Positions 31,276-38,462 of a stretch of 64,000 nucleotides of DNA are shown piece by piece (position 1 is the first letter of the stretch; each line of letters opens with the position of its first letter). The position numbers and the translations under genes are program-made. Source of the DNA: Thermomicrobiales bacterium (GTDB taxonomy: Bacteria > Chloroflexota > Chloroflexia > Thermomicrobiales > CFX8); NCBI GenBank assembly GCA_037045155.1, contig JBAOIG010000003.1, positions 1,178,001 through 1,242,000 on the forward strand, written 5' to 3'. The notes below the pieces were generated by a model. It searched no databases and was not told the origin of the DNA. It saw only the letters and a program-made list of their open reading frames with translations.

Positions 31276-32385
31276 ATGCATACCCTGATTTTCCGGCAAC
31301 GCTGGATCGTCGTGGCCGTCGCGGCGCTGCTTGCTGGCACTCTGTTTGCCGGGTGCGGCGGCAACGCAGCCACCGGGTCACCAGCCGGGTCGGCCGCCAC
31401 CACGACGACGAGCGCGACGGCCCCGGCCAGCGCGCCGGCAGGCTCTCCGGCCGGCACGCCCGGCGAGGCGACCAAGGTCAGTATCGCGCTGGACTGGTAC
31501 CCGTGGTCAAATCACACCGGGCTCTACATGGCGCAGTCTACCGGCGCATTTGCCGACCAGGGAATCGAACCGAACATCTACGTTCCGTCCGACCCGACGA
31601 CAGCGCTGCAGCTCGTCGCCGCCGGGCAGGATGACTTCACGATCTCATATCAGGCCGACGTGCTGATCGCCCGCCAGCAGGGCCTCGACGTGGTCTCGAT
31701 CGCAGCGCTCGTCCAGCATCCGCTGAACACGATCATGACGCTGCAATCGTCCGGCATCACCGAGCCCGCGCAGCTGAAGGGCAAGACGATCGGCATGGCC
31801 GGCGTGCCGAGCGATGACGCGCTGCTCAAGACCGTTCTCCAGTCGGCCGGGCTGACACTCGATGACGTCAAGACGGTGAACGTCGGCTTCGATCTGATGC
31901 CGGCGCTGCTCGGTAAGCGCGTGGATGCCATCATCGGCGCGTATTATGTCCACGAAGCCATCCTCGCCCAGCAACAGGGTCAGCCGGTCAACGCCATCAA
32001 CGTCGCGGACTTTGGCGTGCCGGACTACTACGAGCTGCTTCTGGTAACCAGCGGCGAGATGATCCGCGACCATGCCGACGTCGTCCAGCGGGTCGTCAAC
32101 GCCGTCGTGGCCGGCTACGCGGCAGCCGCCGCCAACCCGGACGAGGCGATCGACCAGCTCGTCAAGGCGTACCCCGAGACCGACGCGGCAGTCGAACGAG
32201 AGGGCATCAAGCTGATCATCCCGATGTGGACCGACGGCGGCAAGGTCCCGTTTGGCTCCCAGACGGAGGAGCGCTGGACTTCGTACGCCGACTGGCTGCG
32301 CCAGCACGACATCCTGGCCGGCGACGTCGACGTTACCAAGGCGTTCACCAACACATTTATCGAGCATGCCCACATGGGGCACTAG
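31276..32385 (+). CDS. thiY: lipoprotein substrate-binding protein, NMT1/THI5-like (ThiY-like)
   Basis: 369 residues. Lipoprotein signal VVAVAALLAGTLFAGCGG with the lipid cysteine near 26, a Thr/Ser/Ala/Pro linker, then the NMT1/THI5-like domain: VSIALDWYPWSNHTGLYMAQ (about 73-92), IEPNIYVPSDPTTALQLVAA, and IGAYYVHEAILAQQQGQPV. The WYPNxxH-like segment is typical of proteins that bind the thiamine pyrimidine precursor formylaminopyrimidine or HMP. ATG 31276 after GAGGAGATCG. Last gene of the riboswitch-controlled operon. Confidence 0.9.
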   Translation: MHTLIFRQRWIVVAVAALLAGTLFAGCGGNAATGSPAGSAATTTTSATAPASAPAGSPAGTPGEATKVSIALDWYPWSNHTGLYMAQSTGAFADQGIEPNIYVPSDPTTALQLVAAGQDDFTISYQADVLIARQQGLDVVSIAALVQHPLNTIMTLQSSGITEPAQLKGKTIGMAGVPSDDALLKTVLQSAGLTLDDVKTVNVGFDLMPALLGKRVDAIIGAYYVHEAILAQQQGQPVNAINVADFGVPDYYELLLVTSGEMIRDHADVVQRVVNAVVAGYAAAAANPDEAIDQLVKAYPETDAAVEREGIKLIIPMWTDGGKVPFGSQTEERWTSYADWLRQHDILAGDVDVTKAFTNTFIEHAHMGH

Positions 32386-32399
32386 CACAGGCCAGCAGT

Positions 32400-32465
32400 A
32401 TGGCCGGGAGCGATATGTTCGCCGCTCCCGGCCATGCCGACAGTCCCACCACGACTCTGGGACTG
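32400..32465 (+). other. two consecutive hairpins after the thiamine transporter
   Basis: ATGGCCGGGAGCG / CGCTCCCGGCCAT (32400-32412 with 32423-32435) is a perfect 13-bp stem; CAGTCCCA / TGGGACTG (32441-32448 with 32458-32465) follows. Neither has a T-run. They probably end the thi operon. The rest of this 281-bp gap has no recognised feature. Confidence 0.55.
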
Positions 32466-32666
32466 TGCAGGCGGCGGTGGCACGCCTAGTATGTCGGAGA
32501 CCGATCCACCGGCAGCCAGATCGTCGGGATCTGGCGCGGCGGGTGCGTGTTCGTAGAAGGAGATCGCAAGAAGCACGCTCGAGTTCTCGGCCATTTCCTC
32601 ACGTCCGCCGATTCCCCCAGAAGAACCTCCCCGATCCGCAACTGCCTGTTTCACTGGGAGACTGCG

Positions 32667-32903
32667 ATGACGAATCATCTCGATGTCCGAGGGCAGACCT
32701 GCCCCGGGCCAACCACCGAAACCCTCAACACGCTCAAGCTTCTGCCGGATGGCGCGACGCTCAACGTCGTCAGTGACTACCTGCCGGCCCGCTACACGAT
32801 CCCGTCACTGATGAACGACCTGCGCTACCCGACAATCGTCCACGATAACGACGACGGCACCTTCACCGTCATCATTCAGAAGGTCACGGGCGTCGCGTCA
32901 TAA
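32667..32903 (+). CDS. TusA/SirA-like sulfur carrier protein
   Basis: 78 residues, the usual length. The motif DVRGQTCPGPTTETLNTL carries the conserved CPxP-type cysteine (about 12) used to carry persulfide sulfur. The tail VHDNDDGTFTVIIQKV fits the two-layer alpha/beta fold. ATG 32667. It precedes the DsrE-family gene by 15 bp, and TusA and DsrE proteins are common partners in sulfur relay or sulfur oxidation. An upstream in-frame extension has no support. Confidence 0.85.
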   Translation: MTNHLDVRGQTCPGPTTETLNTLKLLPDGATLNVVSDYLPARYTIPSLMNDLRYPTIVHDNDDGTFTVIIQKVTGVAS

Positions 32904-32918
32904 CACGGAGGGTTCCAC

Positions 32919-33281
32919 ATGACAGCCAAGCTACTTTGCGTCGGGCTGCACGCGACCGACGACCAGACTCTGGCAGCGCTCCCGTTCGTCACCGCGCTCG
33001 GCGCGAAATCCGGCGGGATCGACGTTGAGATTGCCCTCGTCGGGGAGGCCGTCTACCTGATGAAGGACGAGGTCGCCAGAAGCGTCCACGGGGTCGGCTT
33101 CCCTCCGCTCAGCGAGCTGCTCGAGAAGACGATCTCCGCCGAGATCCCGATCTGGATTTGAGGTGGCTGCTCGGTCGCCCGTGGGGTGACCCCAGCCGAT
33201 TTCGAACATAAGGGCGGCAAGTTCATGGACCCGGTGCGGTTCGCCCAGCTATCCACCGACCGCAACCCGTTGACATTCTGA
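32919..33281 (+). CDS. DsrE-family protein, candidate selenoprotein with in-frame UGA
   Basis: 120 residues if the TGA at 33159-33161 is read as selenocysteine, 80 if it is a stop. The first part (MTAKLLCVGLHATDDQTLAA, VEIALVGEAVYLMKDEVA, LSELLEKTISAEIPIWI) is DsrE-like. After the TGA the same frame gives GGCSVARGVTPADFEHKGGK, FMDPVRFAQL and NPLTF, which matches the C-terminal part of cysteine-containing relatives (CGGCAxxRG.., ending in LTF). So the TGA replaces the first cysteine of C-G-G-C. A hairpin begins three bases later. ATG 32919 follows GGAGGG. No selenocysteine machinery lies in the window. Confidence 0.75.
33165..33197 (+). promoter_or_regulatory. candidate bacterial SECIS hairpin
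   Basis: After UGA (33159-33161): outer stem GGCTG/CAGCC (33165-33169 with 33193-33197), a three-base bulge, inner stem GGTCGCC/GGTGACC (33173-33179 with 33185-33191) and loop CGTGG (33180-33184). The apical G and T lie about 20 nt from the UGA, within the range seen for SelB-bound SECIS elements. Hairpins are common in GC-rich DNA, so this supports but does not prove recoding. Confidence 0.6.
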
Positions 33282-33343
33282 TTCACGTTCCCGGAGGGGC
33301 GGCGCAGCGCGCTGGATCGCCTCGCCACCCTCCGGCAACCAGC

Positions 33344-34354
33344 TTAGCGGTCTATCGCGTGGGCATCCCCGTCGACGAGATCGATCGCTTCCGCCAACTC
33401 CTCGGCGGTAACAATCGCGAAGTCGCCGGCAATGGTCATCTTGAGTGACGCCAGCGCAACACCGGATCGCAACGCCCCGGGCAGGTCGTCCGGCTCGTCC
33501 AACCAGCGATGGAGCAACCCTGCCGCGAACGCATCGCCCGCGCCGACAGGGTCGATCGGCTGTACGCTTGGCGCTGCCTGGTGAACGGCCGCATTCGGCG
33601 CTGCTCGCGAGATAGCGACCGCGCCGCCGGCCCCGGCCGTCACAACGACGACGCTCGCAGTGGTGTAGTCGAGCAACGCTCTGGCCACGTCGGCCGGCGG
33701 CCCAGCTATACCCCAGATCGTGCGCGCGTCGTCGATCCCGCAGAGCAGCAGCGTGATCCGTTGCAGCAACGGGGATAGCCCCTGCCGAGCCTCCGCTGGG
33801 TTCCAGAGTCTGCTGCGGAAATTGACATCCAGCGCCACCGGAATGCCGGCATCGACTGCCTCGTTCGCAAGGTTGACGCACATTGCCGCCGCGCTGCCGG
33901 AGAGCGCCGGGGTGATGCCAGTGAGATGGAGCGCGCCCGCCGCGCGAACGATCGCCGGATCGATCGCGCTGGCGTCCAGCGCGGCAATAGCCGAGTTCTC
34001 CCGGTCGTAGAGGACGCGGGTCGGGCGCGGCTGGCTGCCGGTGTCCATGAAGTAGACGCCGGCCCGCGCGTCAGCAACCCAGACGACCGGCGACACGTCG
34101 ACGCCGTGCATGCCGATCTCCCGGGCGATCCGACGGCCGAGCGCGTTCTCCGGCAACGCGGAGACCCAGGCGACTTGCCGGCCGAGCCGCGCAAGCGCGA
34201 CGGCAACGTTCGACTCCGCGCCTCCAACCGTGACGTCGAGGGCAACCGCCGACTCCAGCCTGATGCCCGCCGGGGTCGTCAGCCGGATCATTGATTCGCC
34301 GAACGTCAGCAGATCCCAGCCCGGCCGGCCGGCCGCTGGTCGTGGCCAGCCCAA
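33344..34354 (-). CDS. PfkB-family sugar kinase (2-keto-3-deoxygluconate kinase-like)
   Basis: About 336 residues. Ribokinase-fold signature pieces: WDLLTFGESMIRLTTP at the start, VGGAESNVAVALARLG (about 44-59), FMDTGSQPRPTRVLYDREN, and the catalytic VQPIDPVGAGDAFAAGLL with the base aspartate. It phosphorylates a sugar acid or sugar, most like 2-keto-3-deoxygluconate. I suggest the TTG at 34354, three bases after the Lrp stop, because the conserved N-terminus needs it; no ATG is suitable. It converges on the DsrE gene. Confidence 0.83.
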   Translation of the reverse strand: MGWPRPAAGRPGWDLLTFGESMIRLTTPAGIRLESAVALDVTVGGAESNVAVALARLGRQVAWVSALPENALGRRIAREIGMHGVDVSPVVWVADARAGVYFMDTGSQPRPTRVLYDRENSAIAALDASAIDPAIVRAAGALHLTGITPALSGSAAAMCVNLANEAVDAGIPVALDVNFRSRLWNPAEARQGLSPLLQRITLLLCGIDDARTIWGIAGPPADVARALLDYTTASVVVVTAGAGGAVAISRAAPNAAVHQAAPSVQPIDPVGAGDAFAAGLLHRWLDEPDDLPGALRSGVALASLKMTIAGDFAIVTAEELAEAIDLVDGDAHAIDR

Positions 34355-34356
34355 GC

Positions 34357-35001
34357 TTAGACCGAGACTGGCTCTCGGTCTTCGACCGGAATCTGCGCAA
34401 CGGCGTCGTCCTTGCCGTTGCCGACGATCGACGATGTGAGGTCGGTCGACCACTGATGGCTCTTCTTGACCACGCGCATGCAGACCGACGTCTCGATCCG
34501 GGTAATGCCTGGAACGTGCGCCAGATGGTCGGTAACGAAGAGGAACATCTCCTCCTGGTTACGGAAGGATGCGGTCAGCACCAGATCGCTAGCGCCGGTC
34601 GTGATCGCCAGCCACATTACCTCGGGCATCGTCGCGATCGCGTTTGATGCCTCAACGAAGCTTCGCGGTTCAACAGTCACCGAGATGACCGATGTCAGCG
34701 CATAGCCCAGATGCTCCGGGTCGACCGATGCCGCGATCTTCAGTACTCCGCTATCGGTGAGTCGTCGCACGCGGTAGCGCACTGTCGCCTCGGGAACATC
34801 GAGCCGCCGGGCAACCTCGCGATTCGAGCGACGCCCATCCTCACGGAGCAAAGAGATGATCTGCCTGTCGAGCTCATCCGGCTGGATCACCGATCGCGGC
34901 CGCGTCGTATCGTCGGTGACGCGCCGCTTGGCCGTGCGGCGTCGATCCGACGATCCCTGCTTCGCGCGCCCCTGCGCGCGTCCGGTTCGTTCCTCACTCA
35001 T
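34357..35001 (-). CDS. Lrp/AsnC-family transcriptional regulator
   Basis: 214 residues. A basic N-terminal extension (RTGRAQGRAKQGSSDRRR) precedes the helix-turn-helix: LDRQIISLLREDGRRSNREV and ARRLDVPEATVRYRVRRL (about 45-85). The C-terminal RAM ligand-sensing domain runs from about 95 to 175 with ending TSVCMRVVKKSHQW. ATG 35001. The kinase starts immediately after its stop, so the two may be co-transcribed; the regulator may also control the DAO oxidoreductase upstream. Confidence 0.87.
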   Translation of the reverse strand: MSEERTGRAQGRAKQGSSDRRRTAKRRVTDDTTRPRSVIQPDELDRQIISLLREDGRRSNREVARRLDVPEATVRYRVRRLTDSGVLKIAASVDPEHLGYALTSVISVTVEPRSFVEASNAIATMPEVMWLAITTGASDLVLTASFRNQEEMFLFVTDHLAHVPGITRIETSVCMRVVKKSHQWSTDLTSSIVGNGKDDAVAQIPVEDREPVSV

Positions 35002-35127
35002 ACCTGTCAATACTCGCGTTTCTGCTGTGATTCTCCAAGGCGTCGCGTAATCCACGCGCGCACCGTCACGCACGCCCACCGTGAACGCCGGGCGTGCCGT
35101 CCTGTATGCGCAAGTCTACTCCGAAAA

Positions 35128-36429
35128 TCAATCCTCGGCAGATGATTCGGAACGGATCGCTCCCGACTCGCTATAGCTCTTGGGGTTACTCTTCTCCCCA
35201 GCGGTGAAGGGGTTGTCCCAGGAAACCCCACGGCTGGCGAAACGGCTCGGGTCGAACGGTGTCAGGTCCAGCTGCTCTGGTTCACCCGCCACGCGCTGTG
35301 AGACCGCCTTGCCCGCCGCCACCGCCATCCCGAACCCGCCGCCGTTATAGCCGGCGCTGACATAGAGGCCATCGGCGGACCCGTAGCTCCCGATCAGCGG
35401 CAGCCCGTCTGCGGTGAAACCCATGATCCCCGCCCAGGCCCGGATGACCGGGACATGCCCGACCCCGGGGAAGATACCACTGAGGCACTCCGCAATGCCC
35501 GACACGACCGGAGCGGTCACGCGCTCCTCATAATGGCCCAGTCCTTCGTCGATGTCCAACCGGCGGTATCCACCGCAGAGCAGTTGGCCGGTCGCCGTCT
35601 GGCGACCGTACTCCTTGTCGAAGTTTGTCCCGAACGGCATCGGCAAGACCGGCCCGACCGACTGAGTCACCAGGATCTGGCCCCGCGCCGGCACCACCGC
35701 GCCGGCCGGCAGATCATGCAGGATCTTCGGCGTCCATGCGTTGGTCGCAACCACGACCGCGCCGGTGGCGATCGTCCCGGCCGACGTCCGCACGCCGGTC
35801 ACCCGGCCGTTACTGGTGAGGACCTCCTGGGCCGGCGTCCAGGGAAACACGAGGGCGCCGTTTCGTCGCGCTCCGTTCGCCATCGCATGAACCAGCGCGA
35901 ACGGCCAGAGGTGTCCGCCGCGGCGGCTGAGCTTTGCGCCAAGGACCCTCTCGCTGACCACCGGGACGATGTCGGCGAGCTGTTCACGATCGAGCAGCTC
36001 GACATCACCGCCGGCCTTCGACGCTGACCCATGGGTCGCGACGAGGTGGTCCCACTGCTCGTCGGTCATCGCGATATCGAGGCTGCCTTCGAGCCGCAGC
36101 GAGAAATCCTCGCCCAGCTCAGCGGGCAGCTCCTCCTGAATCAGCCGCAGGTTCTCCGTGTTGAGCTCGAAGACCGCCCTGCCGACCTGCGTCGGCACCA
36201 TCGTCCCGCCGCCGGTCATCCCACCATTTCGGCCGGATGCGCCGGAGCAGATGCCACGCATCTCGACGAGGACGACCTTCTTGCCTCGTTTTGAGAGTTG
36301 ATACGCGGCAGAACAACCAGCTACTCCGCCACCAATCACCACCACGTCGGCTTCAGCCGGCAGCGGTCGATCCAGGTCGAATCGATCCGCCCAGCTGGTC
36401 GACCCACGCTCGTTCCGCTCCTCGTTCAC
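35128..36429 (-). CDS. FAD-dependent oxidoreductase, DAO family
   Basis: 433 residues. FAD motif VVVIGGGVAGCSAAYQLSKR (about 29-48), VEMRGICSGASGRNGGMTGG next to it, and the C-terminal ADGLPLIGSYGSADGLYVSA and GGGFGMAVAAGK. The SGRNGG pattern is typical of gamma-glutamylputrescine oxidase-like amine oxidases. Start chosen as GTG 36429, five bases after AAGGGAGG; an ATG at 36471 is open but unsupported. The Lrp-type regulator at 34357 suggests amino-acid or amine catabolism. Confidence 0.87.
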   Translation of the reverse strand: MNEERNERGSTSWADRFDLDRPLPAEADVVVIGGGVAGCSAAYQLSKRGKKVVLVEMRGICSGASGRNGGMTGGGTMVPTQVGRAVFELNTENLRLIQEELPAELGEDFSLRLEGSLDIAMTDEQWDHLVATHGSASKAGGDVELLDREQLADIVPVVSERVLGAKLSRRGGHLWPFALVHAMANGARRNGALVFPWTPAQEVLTSNGRVTGVRTSAGTIATGAVVVATNAWTPKILHDLPAGAVVPARGQILVTQSVGPVLPMPFGTNFDKEYGRQTATGQLLCGGYRRLDIDEGLGHYEERVTAPVVSGIAECLSGIFPGVGHVPVIRAWAGIMGFTADGLPLIGSYGSADGLYVSAGYNGGGFGMAVAAGKAVSQRVAGEPEQLDLTPFDPSRFASRGVSWDNPFTAGEKSNPKSYSESGAIRSESSAED

Positions 36430-36519
36430 GAGAACCTCCCTTGTCGTCCACGACGGTCCGGGGCCATCCATATCGTAACGGTTTCGTGGCAGCCACGCGA
36501 GTGCCGTAACCGTTCAGGG

Positions 36520-37827
36520 CTAATTCGACGCATCATCGATCGTAATCAGCACTTTATCGACCCGCAGCCCGTCCATATCGACGACCTCGAAGCGGTAGGC
36601 CCCCCATTGCCAGGAATCACCTTCCGCCGGCACGCGCCCCAACTGAGCCATCATCAATCCGCCGACCGTGTGGAATCGACCCTCGCCAGCGCCGGGCAGG
36701 CTGCCAACCCTCAGCAGATCGCGCAACTCGATGGTGTCGAGCTGACCATCGACGAGCCAGGAACCATCGTCGCGCACAACGACCTCCGGCGCAGTGAGGC
36801 CGGCCAACACGTCGAGATCACCGATGATCGCCTCAAACACGTCGGTGAGCGTGATGAGCCCCTGGATCGACCCAAACTCGTCCACAACGAATAGCCGGTG
36901 AGCGCCTGTCACTGTCATCTGCTTGAGCACGCCGAGCAACGAGGCCGTTTCCGGGACGTAGCGCGGCGGTTCGAGGCTCGCGCTGACGTCGAGCGGCCTG
37001 TCCACCACGAGCTTGCCGGCCAACGAGTGCACAGTCACGATTCCGCTGAGTCGATCCAGATCTCCATCGTAGACCGGGTAAGTGTCGTATCGCGCAGACG
37101 CAATCCGCGCGCGATTCTCTGCTTCGCTGGCGGAGAGGTCGACGCCGACGACCTCGTGGCGAGGTGTCATCACCTGCCCTGCAATCAGGTCGCCGAGATC
37201 CAGCACCCGACTGAGGAGCGCCTGTTCGGCAACGTCGAGCACGCCAGCCTGGGTGGCGCGATCGATCAGATGCTCGACCTCTTCCTCAGTAACATCTGCC
37301 TCGCTCGCGGATGGAACCCGCAGCAACCGCAACAGAGCCTCGGTCGAGACACTTAGCAACCAGACGATCGGGCGGGCAACCATCGACAGGACGTGCATTG
37401 GCCTTGCGACCGCCGCGGCGATCCCCTCCGGGTGGCGCAACGCCAGGCGCTTCGGCACCAGCTCGCCGACAACCAGCGAGAGATAGGTGATTGCCGACAC
37501 GACGAGCGTCAAGGCAACCGCCTCGCTGTGTCCGCCGACCAGCGGCAGCTCGGACAACCCCGGGATGAGTGCGCGAGCGATCCGAGCGCCACCGAAGGCG
37601 CCGGCCAGAATCCCGACCAGCGTAATGCCGATCTGAACTGTCGACAGGAATCGATTCGGGTGCTGGGCAAGCTCGATGGCGGCCTCCGCGCCGGCGCTCC
37701 CGGCATCGGCGCGCTGGCGCAACCGGAACGGGCGCGCCGAGACGACCGCCAACTCCGACATCGCTAGCACTCCGTTGATCAGCACCAGCACCAGCACCAG
37801 CAGAATCTCTAGCCAGATCGAGCTCAT
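36520..37827 (-). CDS. CNNM/HlyC-CorC family membrane protein with CBS domains
   Basis: 435 residues. DUF21/CNNM membrane domain with segments LEILLVLVLVLINGVLAM (about 6-23), STVQIGITLVGILAGAFGG and LTLVVSAITYLSLVVGEL, then VPKRLALRHPE. A CBS pair follows (about 205-325: VMTPRHEVVGVDLS, and RLFVVDEFGSIQGLITLTDV), then a CorC_HlyC transporter-associated domain (about 340-430). The family is linked to magnesium or cobalt efflux. ATG 37827 behind AAAGGGCG. Confidence 0.88.
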   Translation of the reverse strand: MSSIWLEILLVLVLVLINGVLAMSELAVVSARPFRLRQRADAGSAGAEAAIELAQHPNRFLSTVQIGITLVGILAGAFGGARIARALIPGLSELPLVGGHSEAVALTLVVSAITYLSLVVGELVPKRLALRHPEGIAAAVARPMHVLSMVARPIVWLLSVSTEALLRLLRVPSASEADVTEEEVEHLIDRATQAGVLDVAEQALLSRVLDLGDLIAGQVMTPRHEVVGVDLSASEAENRARIASARYDTYPVYDGDLDRLSGIVTVHSLAGKLVVDRPLDVSASLEPPRYVPETASLLGVLKQMTVTGAHRLFVVDEFGSIQGLITLTDVFEAIIGDLDVLAGLTAPEVVVRDDGSWLVDGQLDTIELRDLLRVGSLPGAGEGRFHTVGGLMMAQLGRVPAEGDSWQWGAYRFEVVDMDGLRVDKVLITIDDASN

Positions 37828-37884
37828 CGACGCCCTTTCAGCACATCTCGAAGAAAAAGATGGCCGCTCTCCGGCCGGCAACGC

Positions 37885-38370
37885 TCAGCCGACGAGGCCA
37901 CTCAGCATCGTCGGCAGCACAAATACAATCAGCACAATGACCAGCACGATCAGCGCAAACGCAGCAGTCGCGCCCAGTATCTGACCCACCGCCAGATAGT
38001 AGGCGCGACGTTGCTCGCGGACGACGTGCAGAGTCGGCGGCTTCGGAGTCGCATGAGCCAGCCCGGTCTGCCCGGGGCGCATCGACGTGTACTGCTGCAT
38101 GAGGGTATCCGACAGCACTGTCGCGCGGATCTGCTCGTCGTACTCACGCCGCAACTCCGGTCGCGACAGCACCGCGTAGGCAGCGTTGATCAGCTTGGCG
38201 CGCTCCTCGGCCTTCGCGCGCTGGAGGGGATCTCGCACGCGATCCGGGTGCGTGAGTCGCATCAACGCCCGGTAGGAGCGACTGATGTCCTCCCGCGAAG
38301 CGCCGTAGGCTACGTCCAGCACCAGGTAGTAATTGACGGTCGGGTCATATCGCGGTCGCGCCGCAGGCAC
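37885..38370 (-). CDS. membrane-anchored J-domain protein
   Basis: 161 residues. J-domain at about 13-77 with YYLVLDVAYGASREDISRSY and the HPD motif in LMRLTHPDRVRDP, which stimulates DnaK ATPase. A linker follows, then one C-terminal transmembrane helix (FALIVLVIVLIVFVLPTML, about 138-156). No zinc-finger or substrate domain, so it is not DnaJ proper but a class C co-chaperone likely facing the cytoplasm. GTG start at 38370 behind GACAG; this start is weakly supported. It is 57 bp upstream of the CNNM gene on the same strand. Confidence 0.8.
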   Translation of the reverse strand: MPAARPRYDPTVNYYLVLDVAYGASREDISRSYRALMRLTHPDRVRDPLQRAKAEERAKLINAAYAVLSRPELRREYDEQIRATVLSDTLMQQYTSMRPGQTGLAHATPKPPTLHVVREQRRAYYLAVGQILGATAAFALIVLVIVLIVFVLPTMLSGLVG

Positions 38371-38462
38371 CTGTCGTCAATCCTCCACCCGCGGGACAAT
38401 AACGATCCACAACGCACGAGCGCACAGAGTGTAGCGCACGCAGGCCGTCTGACCGCGCAGGG

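Noticed and set aside
32547..32666. Upstream extension of the TusA-like gene
   Set aside because: Would add 40 residues of basic low-similarity sequence; TusA proteins are about 75-80 residues.
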